Made by a program: the position numbers and the translations under genes. Below the pieces are notes generated by a model. It saw only the letters and a program-made list of their open reading frames with translations, was not told the DNA's origin and did not search any database. Shown in pieces: positions 1 through 12,421 of a stretch of DNA of 64,000 nucleotides (position 1 is its first letter; every line of letters begins with the position of its first letter). The DNA comes from Lunularia cruciata (Eukaryota > Streptophyta > Marchantiopsida > Lunulariales > Lunulariaceae): the NCBI GenBank assembly GCA_948567375.1, contig OX419761.1, positions 12,836,501 through 12,900,500 of the forward strand, read 5' to 3'.

Positions 1-609
1 AGTTTGCATCAGTCCCTCGCTTCCTTTTGACATTGCTTTAGCCTTACACTTTGTCATGATATAGTGCAATCGTAGGGTGTTATGGAAGAATCTGCATGCG
101 CTGATTTTGAATCTTTGTTGAGGTTGCGTTATATAGTTGTGAGTTGTTTTAGTTTCGATCCGATTTAGTAGAGTTAGTAAGAGGAGTACTAGTAGTAGTA
201 GTAGCCAGCAGCAACGAAGATCCAGAGCAGATTTGGGTGGCCAAGTGAGGGGTCAAACCATTGAAGGCTGAGAACAGAGCGGGATCTGGATCGGGCAGGG
301 TATTTGGGTTGTGGTGGTGGTGTTTCTTCATCTGTTGTGATTGGAACCAAGTGAGAGTTAGAGAGTGTTGGAAGTTTTCAAGAACAAGAACTTAAGGATA
401 CAGGCTTCAGAACGTAGAAAGGGCAGAAGTGGGCTGGCTTTGGATTTAGAGTTGGATTTGTTGAGTTTGTTTTCCATTGCAGGGTGCTGGAGAAGTAGAA
501 TAATCGTTCAGTTTAGCTGTGGAATCTGATATCTATCCGTGTAAGGGGGAGCTTTACACAGTGTAGTGATCAGATAGCAAGAATAGAGACATCAGGAACT
601 CGGAGGAGG
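1..609 (+). other. 5' flank and leader of the APD-like gene
   Basis: No protein-coding segment is supported here. The stretch directly precedes the ATG of the RING ligase gene and is T/G-rich, with a short AGT/AGTAGTAG run near 180-200. It most likely holds the promoter and 5' untranslated leader. A possible leader intron could end at the CAG near 481, but the sequence alone cannot show it. Confidence 0.4.
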
Positions 610-3600
610 ATGACGATAGGAAGTGGGGGAAGCTTTGGAGGGGGGGATGGCGGGAGTTACAGTTCCTCCTTTGAACATGGACGTACAAGCGGGGGTATCT
701 ACACCGGTTCCTCTCATGATAGGGATAGGGATACCGGTGGTTACCACCCATCATATAGAGACGATTCGTCATATTACGGTCCAGGGCGGTATTCCCACTC
801 GGGGTATGATAGTTATAGTGACTATATGCAGAGTGCACTTCCCCGTGATGAGAAGACCGAGCTTCTCAAGCAAAACCAAGCGTGTTGCACCTTCGGGACG
901 ATGTCTATGCTCATTGGTATGGTCCTATTCTTTCTCCACAGTGCTGATTTCTGAAAGAACCAATCTGTTTTCGTTGCTTTGGGAATCTGCAAGCTGTATG
1001 CTATACTTTAGTTTCGTGAACGGTGAAACTAGGTTATACGGCTTGTATCTTTAGATTGCGCGATGAATTGCGTGATCGTAGGAGTACTCTTCATTCATTA
1101 GTTTCTCGAAGTTCATTTGTAATCCTCTTCAAGCAGATAGCCATGCGGTATGCTGCCGTTTGGTATATTGTTTTTGTCAAATATTAAATGATGCTGTAAT
1201 TTCAAAACGTTGTATGCTAGTCCCCATTCCCTATATTCTTCAATGCGGCCTGTTTCCAATCTTAGTCAGGCGTGAAGGAGGTCAAGGATTGGCTGTTATC
1301 CAGTGCTGATATCACAGAATGAAGTTTGATGATGTTGAGGGCATTGGGCACTAGACATATGTGCAGTCATCGCGGGCCATGTTGAGGTTTTCTGAAATTA
1401 ATTGTGACCACCTCCCTGGTTACTTCAGGGTAACATTAGCTAGTATGGTAATTTTGTCCAAGCCGAAACAGGCTATCAAAGAGCACTAGAAAGGACTAGT
1501 GCCAGCTTTAATTAGTGTATATGGGAACTTTTATGTGCCGGAAGGTTTACTGAGCTGCTCTCGCTGCTTTTCACCAGTGGATAAATATTACACGACTCGA
1601 GTGTTTTCTCGCGTCACATGAGGTAAATGTTTGGGTGTCCCTTACTTGAGGTTTGCTGTCCCTTGATTCTTCCTGTCTTTCGCTTTCCAGGAACATTTTG
1701 GCTCTTAGTTGGACCCTATGGCGCAAATGTAATCGGATTGGATGTGAATGCTTCTCGACTGGTGACGGCAAATTCGTTCTGGGCGAAAAGCATTCATGTA
1801 CCGTTACTCAACAAACCTCATATTCTGTGTTATCTTGGTGCACCAGCACTCTCAAAGTGCTTAGTTGAGTTCAGTACTTCTTGTCCAGGGAAAGCTTCAA
1901 AGTGCTGACATATTCACTTGTCCAAATTTTCTTTCCAGTTTGAGAATGTAGGTCAAATGAAAGGCCCGGTTGTCTACGGATTTCATTACAGACCAGAGCT
2001 GGACTCCGTTATCAGATGGAGCGACTACCAGAACTTCACTCTGAACCACTGGCATCAAGTGAGTCTGTACCATTAAAGACTGCGTAGAATAGTTGCTTGG
2101 TACCGTACTACTCGTGGTTGATACTTGTACCCACTCCATATGATTTGATATAGATTTGTAAACTACCAAATTACGTTTATCTCTGAACTATCTTCGCATA
2201 CTATCTCGAAGGGCGTGGGATCCACAACCACAGATTTCAGACAGACTGTAGTAAGGAGCATTGAGTATAGCCGCAAAGTAACTGACTATGAATAGTACAA
2301 CGACGGAACTAAGGAGCCATTCCACCACAAAGCACTGTGTAATTTAAGCAACGGAGAGTTACTCGTATATTCAGATAATCAATTTGTCATGTTCGTTTCT
2401 GGAGTTTGACTGTAGCATAAGTGAATCATGTAATTAGGACGTGTTGTGTTGCGCATCCAAAAGCCTCAGAGGTGGGTTTTGTTCAGATTTTCTAGCGTAG
2501 TCCCCCATTGTCAGCGTATAAGGTTTTCCCAAGTATATCACTATTTAGTACAGGACATTGAATTGGGTGAAAATGTGGGAAGTTGAAGTCATTCCCTTAT
2601 ATCTGCTAAAGATATCAGACTTTTCAGTGCAAAATAGGTGGTGGGGAACAAATGAAATTGGGTTTTGTGAAGCGCTGACTTTTAGGCTGATAATTTCGAC
2701 AATCTTATCTGTACTGATTGTTTGTGGCAGGAGTTTTACTACTACTTAAATGGAGGTTCCTCAGTGAAGATTAGAATTGGGTTGAGGATTCCTGACAACC
2801 TAGTCGTTTACTTCAAAATCGTTCGAGGTGTTCCACATCTGCCACGAGTACTGTAGACTTTGAAATTTTTACTTTACTTGTTGATTTTAGTTGTGACGAC
2901 TTAATAGTTGTGTTTTGCTTGCCGGGCGCTAATATCTTGCTTATCCACATACATCCTCAAATTTTGTACCCCGTTTGTGATTTTAGTTGTGGCCTTTCGA
3001 CTCGAAACTCTTCCTTTGATGCATCACTGTTGTAACTTAAGAAAGGTTCGATCCCGCTTGAGACACTGGAGTAATTGATGGAAGCTGAATCGCTTGGTGT
3101 CTTTTCCAGGAACGAAGGATCTGGAAGAGTTCCTCGAGCGACCTGATCAAGCTTCTTATCGAGTCCGTGGTATGTCTGCTAGGCTTTCGCTCTTTTGGCC
3201 AGACAGGTAGCTTATCAATTTGCGTCAGTTTGTGAAAGGGTAAACTCTATACTAGGCTATAAAGGATGTAGAGAACCCACTCCGGTCATTCAAGGTTTGT
3301 CTAAAACTTTTATAAGGTTTGCCCTCACCAGAAGTTGTGGTAGCAATGAAAGTCTTGGTAATCAGGCTGTACAACTGGATACTGCCCTGTTCATGACTCA
3401 AAGCTACCCTTTCCTTGGCAGATGACATCTCGAGATTTCACTTGTCCCCATCTGACTGAAACAGCACTGTCGCAGTTCTGTTGTTGTTGGGACTTGTTGA
3501 TTTGGGAGACCACCATCGTCACATCTGTATTTTAGGTGACTGACTTCGTCAATCTGCAGATTATCTCGAAATATCTTTCGATGCTTCCGCGGACGATGAT

Positions 3601-4881
3601 TACATTCTTGCTTTCGTTAATATTCATCCTGTTTTCGCTGAGGTGGGCAAACTCATTCGTTTTTCTCTTTGACTGTTGAGACCTATTTATCTAGAATCCG
3701 ATGTTTTGTTCTCTTTTGTTAAGTAGGTATTTTCATTTTCTAGTCAGGCTGGAATTATCAAAGGATAATTCGCACGTTGTAGGCACTGATGGTGAAATAA
3801 ATCTAATCAGACGCTTTGGTATTTGAAGATGGCCGTCGAGTTGGACTTCAATAATCGCAAATACAATCTGGATCACGCCCGGGAAAGATGCGATTTAAAA
3901 AGTTCTTGTGAAATGAAGCTTTCAATCTTTGGTACTAGATATGCTGTCTTGGAAACTCCAGGGATGGGTGAGGTAAGTTAGAATTTCCTGCCTGAGATAA
4001 TATCATTCGGTTTCCTTCTGGGATTCGTGTGGACTTCAATAGTCTGCTGGATAGAGCGAAGTCCCAAGAGCCTTCCTGAAGCACGGAGTTGGAGAAGAAA
4101 GAGTGCGTTCTCTATGCATTGGAGAGCAATGCTTATTTGTAGCTATGTTGAATTCTCATCTCAGGTGGAAGCTGATAATTGGGGGATAAGAGTTTCTTAT
4201 GGACATCGGTGGCTTTCGATACTTTCCATTTTTGGTATGTTTTATGCTCCGTTTGTTTCTGTTGGTCGCTCGTTGCTATTTCTCGATGGTTCTTTTTTCT
4301 TAGTTAAGATATTAATGTAGGCGTGTGGTTTATTCCAGCATTTTTTATTGCGCTGTTCCTGGTCAGACGACGTAGTATATTGAAGAAGTTCCCTGCAACC
4401 GGAAGTGCTGATACTGAGCAAGCACCTTTGGTGGTGTCATCTGCGGAAAACAATTCAATCAGTCCCTTGGAACCTACAATTCCGAGCACTATTCCTGAAG
4501 GAGAGGAAGAGTATCATTACAGTAAAGATAAGGAAGTTTCAGAGGATCATCTGTGCACTGTGTGCTTTGATGCACCCAAGGATTGCTTCTTTGTACCATG
4601 CGGACACCGCGCCACATGCTTTTCGTGTGGGCTTAGGTATTTGCTTCACCTTTTACACTCACCGTCACCTACGTCGTTCTGGTTGAAATGAAGTGGTGTC
4701 CGACAGATCTATGGTTTTAGGATTTCTTTGTAGGAGCTTCCGGAATGATTCTTAATGATGTTCGAAGCATGTACGTATTTATGAATCGTGTGTGTTGTTC
4801 AGGATAAAAAGAACAGAACCAGCCGTTTGCCCCATCTGTAGGGTACCCATTACTGAAGTGAAGAAAATCTACGACGCCTAA
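610..4881 (+). CDS. APD1-4-like membrane RING-type E3 ubiquitin ligase
   Basis: Ten exons join in frame: 610-916, 1691-1797, 1939-2058, 2731-2827, 3110-3169, 3560-3642, 3829-3972, 4165-4234, 4321-4636, 4803-4881, giving about 460 residues. The first 80 residues are rich in Gly, Ser, Tyr and Asp. A membrane segment follows near residues 92-112. A lumenal APD N-terminal-type domain comes next, with VVYGFHYRPELDS, EFYYYLNGGSSV and NWGIRVSYGHRW. A second membrane segment (WFIPAFFIALFLV) follows. The C-terminus is a C3HC4 RING: CTVC, PCGH, TCFSC, CPIC. Family knowledge: the Arabidopsis APD (ABERRANT POLLEN DEVELOPMENT) proteins are endomembrane E3 ligases acting in pollen mitosis. Role in this plant is inferred only. 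The start is the first ATG of the open frame and fits the family's short cytosolic N-terminus. The exon 7 acceptor (AAG at 3828) has a weak pyrimidine tract; an alternative CAG at 3810 would add six residues. Confidence 0.92.
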
Positions 4882-7800
4882 GAGGGGCATCCTGTTTTGC
4901 TGCTTGTACTTGTTAGTTTAGTTCCGGTTCCGGTCATTTTCGTGATAAATTCACGATGTACATTGGACACAAGTTGATACGAGGCCATTTTCCAGAATCA
5001 CAGTGCTTGATTTTTGGTCGGTTCGCACACTCTGTAATTAGCTGTTGAACTGTACTATGTATAGGTATGATCACGTGTGTGAGCAGCCTCTCCCTTGATT
5101 ACGGGATAATATTGATCTTTTGGGAGAAACTTTTTCATGTGCCTGCAGTTCATGGAATCTTGGACTGTTTGAACTTCATGAAACTTCAAACGCTTTGTTC
5201 CTTGGATGCTTGTGGACGACATATGTGGGTTTGGCATATGCTTTGTCTCATTTACTTAGGGGCTGAAAAGAATCACACTGCAGAGAAGCATACTCTTTGT
5301 GATTCCGGATAGAGAACTGATATTTTAGTTCGTCGTATGAAGCAAATCCCCTGCAAATCTCAAGTTTACTGTCCAGTTTCTTTTCGTAGAAGAAGTTGAT
5401 TTTCACGATGTGGTTGCTCTGGGCTTCTGAACACGCTTTCTTAGTCTCTGTACTAAATGGCATTCGAGTATGAAAAGGTCGTACATACCGTAGTACTTTC
5501 TTCTCTACCTTGCTACAATTGATGCCCTCGACTAAGCTTTGACGGTTTTGAGGACAATATAAAGCTCCTTGATATTTCGCATAATAGTTTACAAGTAGCA
5601 ACAGAAGCAGAAGCAATTATTTATGGGAATTTCCATTTTGCAACATGGAGTCACAAAGTCCATTGCTATCATTCCTCCTTTCGATATATTGATTACCTAC
5701 ACTAGCAGGAACCCCATCTCTGGCTTACTCTCTGGGGAGTACTAGTAGAAAACTAGGCGTAGATGAGGTCGGTAGTTGAGAATAGACCTCATTGACCTAC
5801 CTTAGTTAGAAGTTCAAGTTGCTACACCTCCTGCACCCATTGGAGCTAGAATTCAGCAGATAAGACGAACACGGACAATGTTATACTGATACCAGTGCTT
5901 CATCCAATTCCAATGTGCCTACATACTCAAGAATTTTCCAGGACCGTTGCCGTGATAACTCTACTCTACTCGGAGAAGAACTTAATAATCTGCAGCATCT
6001 TCGAGGCGAAGAAATTGAAGTGTCTGTTGTTTGAAAGGAAGCAATTTAAATGGCAGCTATCTTAGTGGAATTTCGTCAACTTAACTACAGTAGTTTGCCC
6101 GCGATTCTTGTGTTTGAAAGTCTCTTACTACGTCGCTCATGCTGCTCTAATCTCACGTGCACGATCTACCTATGACTTGATCGCAGAATCTTGTGAAGAC
6201 TTATCGTTTCCAGTTTTGATGCAATGCCCTACTACTCTTTTCTCGCCGGACGAGATCAGGGATGCAACTGCAATGACCACGACTTTGTCGTTCAGCCTTC
6301 TCTTGAGCGAGCAAAAAGACAGCGCCAATTCTGAGTGAAGCATAAAATTCCACTAACCCGGTTGCCTCCTGTGTAGTGTGCCTCAGCTAGTTCGAGGAAA
6401 GTTTGACTTACCTGATGCCACATGTGACAAACTTTTCAGAGCCCAAGCGTTTCATACCTTTGTTGCGCTTCTCGCTTCGTTGCTTATGGGCGGAATCTTA
6501 ATGTCAAACAAACAGAAAAGCTGCTTTGATATCGGCGCACTGATATCCATAGAAACGTCCCTTCCCATTAGTTTAGTCCCAGCCGCCTACAATTACACGT
6601 GGAAAAGAGAACTTCAGTAAGTTTGTTGGCGTAGCTCGCCATTCTGAACGCGGATCCAACTCAGTACTGTCCACGATCCTTACTAAAGTGAAGTTCTCAA
6701 ATACCAGCAGCCTTGGCAGCTTCCCATCGTCATAATCTGTACGAGATCAGTCCAGCATAATCCGTTATCGTTCCATGCCAGGGTTCTGAAAATTTGATTG
6801 ACTGTGGCAATTTCAGATAATTGATGACCAGCTCAGAGCTTCTACCGTTGAAGCCTGTTTTGTGCTGCTAGGTGCTGCTCGGAATGAAATACGGTACAGT
6901 ACTACGAGCATTTAGTGGCATTTGTTTTGGAGCGCTGTATGATTCTCGCGTTATACATGGAGTGTGGATGCACTTCTCGACGACTCCCATGAGAAGACGG
7001 TAACCAGAATCTACTCACATGCAAACAAATATTGGATTTATATTTTGGTTCTATATCCGCGGAACTGGACAGAGAGCTCGTACCTGCTGTGGTCCCCATG
7101 GCTGGGAGCGAGCACCACTGTAGATGTTTGATGTGCCCCAATACGCGTAATTGCGACAATACGTCTACAAGATTGACAATTTAATACTGCTCAAAAGCCA
7201 CAATCTGCTTCGCCATCTGCTTCCAGGTGGGTTCTCCCAGTAGGCAGAGGCTGAACATTTAGATGGGGGCCTGGAGTCAACACCGTGAAGTTAATGCGGT
7301 GTTGTCAACTGGATTGGACCGCCGCAATGTCAAGGAAGGTTCATCATTGAAGTTAAGGCGGTGTTTCAACTGGATTGGATCGCCGCAGTGTCAAGGCCGG
7401 TTTGAGGGTTGCGTGGATGATGTGGCCATCTCCGTCAGCATCTACGGAGCCGGAAATGTTAATTGAATTCAGGACTCTACCCCCACGTGAACTATTTCTG
7501 TTCTCGGTCATTGTGCCTGCTGCTGACGGGAACCCGTCGATTTGAGGTAGGGAAAGTGAAGGGAAGGGCAGGGCAATCAGAGCAGGGCGAATCCGGAGAC
7601 AATTCACCACACGCTTACGGTACAGTGTCGATCACTGGTGGAATCTGTTCCTCAATCGTCACGTTGCTGCCGGTGGATCATAAGAGGAAGTGTATTGGAA
7701 GTGACAAACTTAAGTCAGGTCTTTCGCACTACAACCTAGAGCACTGTTTTCTACGAGGGAAATTGATCATGCTTATATGGAGACCGAATTGAGTTTTAGT

Positions 7801-8028
7801 AGTCGAATTGGAACCTGTATGTTTACAGGAAATTGAGTGAGCGGGGGATGCATCGGTGAGGAAGGTGAATCAGCCTGTTGGGGAGGAATTTACCGGAGTC
7901 AAGAGTAGGCTGTTCTGACGAAGATACTGAATTGCCGGTGTGTTTGGTTATGGTTTTGTACATGACATGCGGAAATAGTAAAGTGAGTAATCGACTGGGC
8001 TGCTGGCCGCACAACAGAGAGGACAAAG
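4882..8028. other. Intergenic region, no recognised gene
   Basis: About 3.1 kb between the APD-like gene and the dehydrogenase gene. Open frames here (for example 5248-5616 minus and 6378-6620 plus) resemble no family I know and lack consistent splice partners. The right end should hold the dehydrogenase promoter and leader. The only clear structure is the 62-bp tandem repeat at 7286-7409, listed separately. Confidence 0.5.
7286..7409 (+). repeat. Imperfect 62-bp tandem duplication
   Basis: Two adjacent units (7286-7347 and 7348-7409) share the core TCAACTGGATTGGA followed by CGCCGCA and TGTCAAGG, differing at a handful of positions. The repeat lies about 0.6 kb upstream of the dehydrogenase ATG. 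No coding role is visible. Confidence 0.8.
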
Positions 8029-10085
8029 ATGGCGAGCATCAGAATAATTGGAGTTGTGGGAGCCGGACAGATGGGAGCTGGGATAGCCCAGGTTGCTGCA
8101 GCTGCTAAACTTCACGTTATACTGGCGGATGTGGACAATTCAGCATTGAGCCGCGGGATGAAGTCTATATCATCGTCCCTTGGTCGATTCGTCTCCAAAG
8201 GTTCTCTTTCTCAGGTCAATTTAAGATTCATCTGCTCTAAAAATCAAGTAAAAGATTTAGTCGTTCATACCCAAGCCGAGGTCATTAATATGTCCTAGTG
8301 AACTCCTTGTTAGGAGTATCTATTAATTCAGACTTAAAATAAATCTACAATCATGGCCATACTGAGAATTCCGGCCCATGTCCATTTTTGGTTTTACTGC
8401 GGGCCTTGGTGGCTGGTATTTGTGTTGCTGTCACATACTCTCGACTTCTCCGACTGCAGTCAACGATATTGTTCATCCATTCAGCCCATGGGCTCTCTTG
8501 GATCCTCTTGAAGCTATAAGTAAAACCTCGGATACTAGCAGAAGCGATAACCTTCTCTCCTCTAGGCCCATAAAGTCAGCTTATCGCGGCTGTTGAGTCT
8601 AGACGGAAGCCCTTCTGATGCTCGAAAGAGAATACCTCGTGGGAGAAAACCGAGGAATCTGTCAAGGGTTTAGTTCTGTGTGTGGGCTACAAGTGAGGAT
8701 CCGACGATGCTTCTTGGAGATATTCTCTTCTTCCTCACAGGAGTGCGCTATGTTTTGTGTTGTGCAGGAAGAGTCAGCAGCAACTCTTTCTCGTGTAAAC
8801 ACTACTGTGTCATTGAGTGAATTGCGGGATGCAGATGTGGTTATTGAGGCAGTTCCAGAAAGTGAAGACTTGAAGAAACGCATATTTTCTGAGCTGGATC
8901 GAGTTGTCAAGCCCTCTGGCATCCTGGCTTCCAACACGAGCTCGATCTCTATCACGCGAATTGCTTCTTACACCAAGAGGCCTCAGCAGGTTACTAGCTA
9001 ATATAGGGCATCTTGTCGACTGATAAAGCTCAGTTCTATTAAATGGTTGAGGTCCAAATTAAGCCCCTTGTGACGGAGGTACCAGGGAGCTGTTGGTTTC
9101 CTTGGACTTAAAAGAAAACGTGATAGTCACTTCCATACGACGTGTGAGCTTATATCACATATAGCAATGAAGTCAAGCCATAAGGTTCTATGTAGTAACT
9201 TCTGCCATTGACTGACATTTTGTAGGTGGTGGGTATGCACTTTATGAATCCTCCTCCTCTTATGAAGCTAGTTGAGCTCATACGAGGCCTGCAAACAGAC
9301 GACGCTGTGTTCGACACCGTTCGTGAACTCGCGCAAATGTACAATTACTCAGCTCTCATCCGACGTATCTTACCTTCTCGTTGCTTGGCCCTCTCTCATA
9401 GCACTGTTTGAGTACCCTTTTTGGTTTTTCTTCCCAGTTGCCAAAAGATTTCTTCACAGCCTCATGAGCCGTTGCATCTCCACGTGATTTAAATGCCAGG
9501 TCTTATGTATTAAGAAAAGCAGATGCTACACGCTTCAGGTCTTTCTCCTGATCGAGAATCATCGGTTTCAAATCTTTTTAAAGGCAAAAGATAGTAGTAT
9601 GACTTTGAATGTGAATTTATCTTGAAGAACCTATGCAAGTTACCCTTGAGAGCTTATGTAACGTGTCCATTATTGTTAGAAAGTGATGTTTCAGTGAGGC
9701 GCAATATTCAAGAACAGTACCTAATCAAATGGATTGCTGCAGGCTTGGGAAGACTGTGAGCTGCTCGCGAGATTACCCAGGATTTGTGGTGAACCGCATT
9801 TTGATGCCGATGATAAACGAGGCCTTCATCGCCCTCCAGGAAGGCGTGGCCACTGCAGAGGATATAGATCTAGGCATGAAGTTGGGTACAAATCAATCCA
9901 TGGGTCCATTGACTTTGGCCGATTTCATAGGGTTGGATACATGCTTGGCGATAATGCGAGTGCTCCACAATGGTCTTGGGGACTCCAAGTACAGGCCTTG
10001 TCCTCTGTTATGCCAGTACGTGGATGCAGGTTGGCTTGGACGGAAGACTGGACGTGGAGTTTACAACTACAAGTCCGCTCTTTGA
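8029..10085 (+). CDS. 3-hydroxybutyryl-CoA / 3-hydroxyacyl-CoA dehydrogenase
   Basis: Four exons, 8029-8214, 8768-8989, 9226-9338 and 9743-10085, give 287 residues, the usual length for the single-domain NAD(P)-dependent enzyme that oxidises 3-hydroxyacyl-CoA to 3-ketoacyl-CoA. The Rossmann motif is [14 protein letters not shown] at residues 8-21, with an acidic DVD strand end. The catalytic pair is His141 (in MHFMNPPP) and Glu153 (KLVELI). The S-N-T-S-S motif starts at residue 117. The C-terminal dimer domain carries [17 protein letters not shown] and ends in [13 protein letters not shown] and [18 protein letters not shown]. The protein resembles Arabidopsis At3g15290-type enzymes. No transit peptide is visible because the Rossmann fold starts at residue 4. 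The C-terminus SAL is at best a weak peroxisomal signal. The exon 1 donor (GTCAAT) and exon 3 donor (GTACAA) are weak, but the phases close exactly. Confidence 0.95.
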
Positions 10086-10507
10086 GCTCCAAATCCAAGA
10101 CCCACTTAACTGGGTGCTTTGCTCTGCTCTCCTCCTCCTCTCCTCTCCATCCGTGAAGAGACCGAAATTCTTTGCCCCGAGGGTGATTCTTCGGAGTCTA
10201 GTTGATACTATTTTCTTAAGTGTCTGTGGCCCACTGTAGGAACTCTGTACATACTCTCAGACTGATTCACAACTCTAACAGACACATTAGATCATAGTAT
10301 GACGGGCAGGGTCATTTTTCCATCTCCAGACTTCGTCCTTCACGCACAACGGATGTCTTTGTGTTACAGGACACCAATGTTGCTGTGCTCCTTTTGGATG
10401 CTGCTGGATGAATTGCAGATCTTTCTACTCTGTCATCCCTGCTGTGTAACTGGTGGAGACCTCACCCTCAATTGCTACACGCAGGTTCAAACTCAAACCA
10501 TTCGGTG

Positions 10508-10513
10508 AATAAA
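10508..10513 (+). terminator. Possible polyadenylation signal of the dehydrogenase gene
   Basis: A canonical AATAAA hexamer lies 423 bases after the stop codon. Position and strand fit, but plant polyadenylation signals are loose and this could be chance. Confidence 0.25.
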
Positions 10514-12200
10514 GTGCACCACCACCTATTTCTGGACCTCAAAGTGCACCACCCAGACTTCAACGAGTCTCCTGGATCTCTCCTGATGCCGACTGTACCG
10601 GTTCACATTACGCAGTCTTACAAATTCGACTAAGATCTAAGTCTCATGGCCAAAACCATTTTACTGTATTGTGTGGAGAGACCTGTCAAGCTCAGCTGCA
10701 CACGCAGTGTCATATATCAAGCACTCTTTGATGAAACAGTCAACTTATTGTTTGTCGCAGTGAATGGTTCGTTGATTCATTGCCCGTTTTGACCACACCG
10801 GTTCTGAGGGTAACTAGTGTCTAGACTAAGGTGTAAACAGGCTTGTGTAGACAAGATATCCACTGCAGGTTGTCAGTAACTAACTGGGAATGCACAATAC
10901 ATGGAAATTTAATTACATAGTGGAGTTTTTGCCTGCATGAATACCCGGTGGAGATTACAAATCACTTTTGGCATGATGAAATCGTGAGCTCGTTACATGT
11001 AGATAAATCTTCGAAAACTCTTAGAGCACCCTGTGAATGTAATGGACAGCTACTTTTAAACAGCAATATCCTTTCGAGTTGACAGAAGATCGTGAAAAGT
11101 ATGGAGTGACAAGTGGTTAAGAGCAAATGGTATTTATGAAGGTTACATTCAATGAGCCCTAGTCTGGTGGAAACCTGATTCAATATTCCCGAACTCACAG
11201 GTTGTATACGGCACTTCTCTCCGTCATGTGCAGACACGGTAAACCAGACAAGTTTGTCAGATCAGTAGCAGCAAATAACGCTGCAACACTACAGTATGGC
11301 CTGATTTGTAGCTGCTTGGATTTGATCCATCCTAGCTAGTAAAGATGGACTTGAACTATAGTCCTGCAGAGTCTTGTTGGACATGCTGGATTGTGGTGGT
11401 ACTGAAAGAGCTATTGAGATAATATTGACACGAGGCCTACGAGAGAATATGGCGAATCTGTAATGGGGTCGAGATGTTCCTTAGACCAAATGGATGAAGA
11501 GTGTAAACTGCACTCTTGAAGAAGAAGAGGTACCGGAAAGTAAAGATGAACACAGGCTATGAGCGATCACTGGACGAATTGATGTTATCCATGAAATGCC
11601 AACTCACTACAAACTTCTTCCACCTCTGTGCCCATTCTGCCTGGTTGATGAGCAATCTATTAAATATCAGCGCACTAGTTCGGTGGACCATTCAGCCCCC
11701 CAACGTGGAAGTTCCAGGCATTTCATTAGTGTCAAAAAGGCGCAGCCGGTCAACCATCAAGACCGTAATTCTGGGTATAAACCCATGTTTTGATTTGGCC
11801 GTTACATTTCTGTGTAAGCAAATGAAACGCCTCACCGGGACACCTAACATGCCAACAGAATCAATTCGAGGCTTTTGGAGTATGGTCGATGACTAGCGGG
11901 GGCCGTACGGCCAAGCGCTGTGCCGCTGCTTGCATTCGCGCCTTATGCATCTCCTCTGTTTCCACCGATAGGAGGCGCTTGACCTTCAATACGATAAGAA
12001 AAGATAACGTCAGAGCAGATTCAGCTCGTTGGCATCTTCCACCAGCCACTGGATCAGGTTTTAAGTACATCAATTGACTTAGCAGAACAGCGCCACTAAC
12101 TTAAGATATTTCTATTCCCTCCACATTAAATACAGATGCGACTACTAGATAGACGGTTCTATCTCAGAGAAACATGGGATCGAGAGCTTGAATCTTTCAT

Positions 12201-12421
12201 ATAAGATCGGCTGCTTAGAGTTTCAGAAAACAGTGATTGGCAGTCTATCTTGCTCCTCCTCAACATCGACAAAGCAGAACACCGCGACTGTTATTCTTCA
12301 TATTAATCTTAAGACCTCTACGTTGAATGAAGATAAACTTCCGTCCGAAAAATGCTCGAAACTTAGAATGGAAACAGAAAATTGAAATTGGGTGTTGACA
12401 TAAGATCGGCTGCTTAGAGTT
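12201..12421 (+). repeat. Pair of exact 22-base direct repeats
   Basis: The 22-base string beginning ATAAGATCGGCTGC is present at 12201-12222 and again at 12400-12421 with no mismatch, 199 bases apart. The intervening and flanking sequences do not align, so this is not a simple tandem duplication. Confidence 0.75.

Noticed and set aside
3044-3056. GGTTCGATCCC resembling a tRNA T-arm
   Set aside because: No D-arm or anticodon arm upstream, and it lies in an intron of the APD-like gene.
8618-9001. Longer open frame covering exon 2 of the dehydrogenase with its own ATG
   Set aside because: The upstream part is intron read-through; the conserved Rossmann start at 8029 and splice sites explain the gene better.
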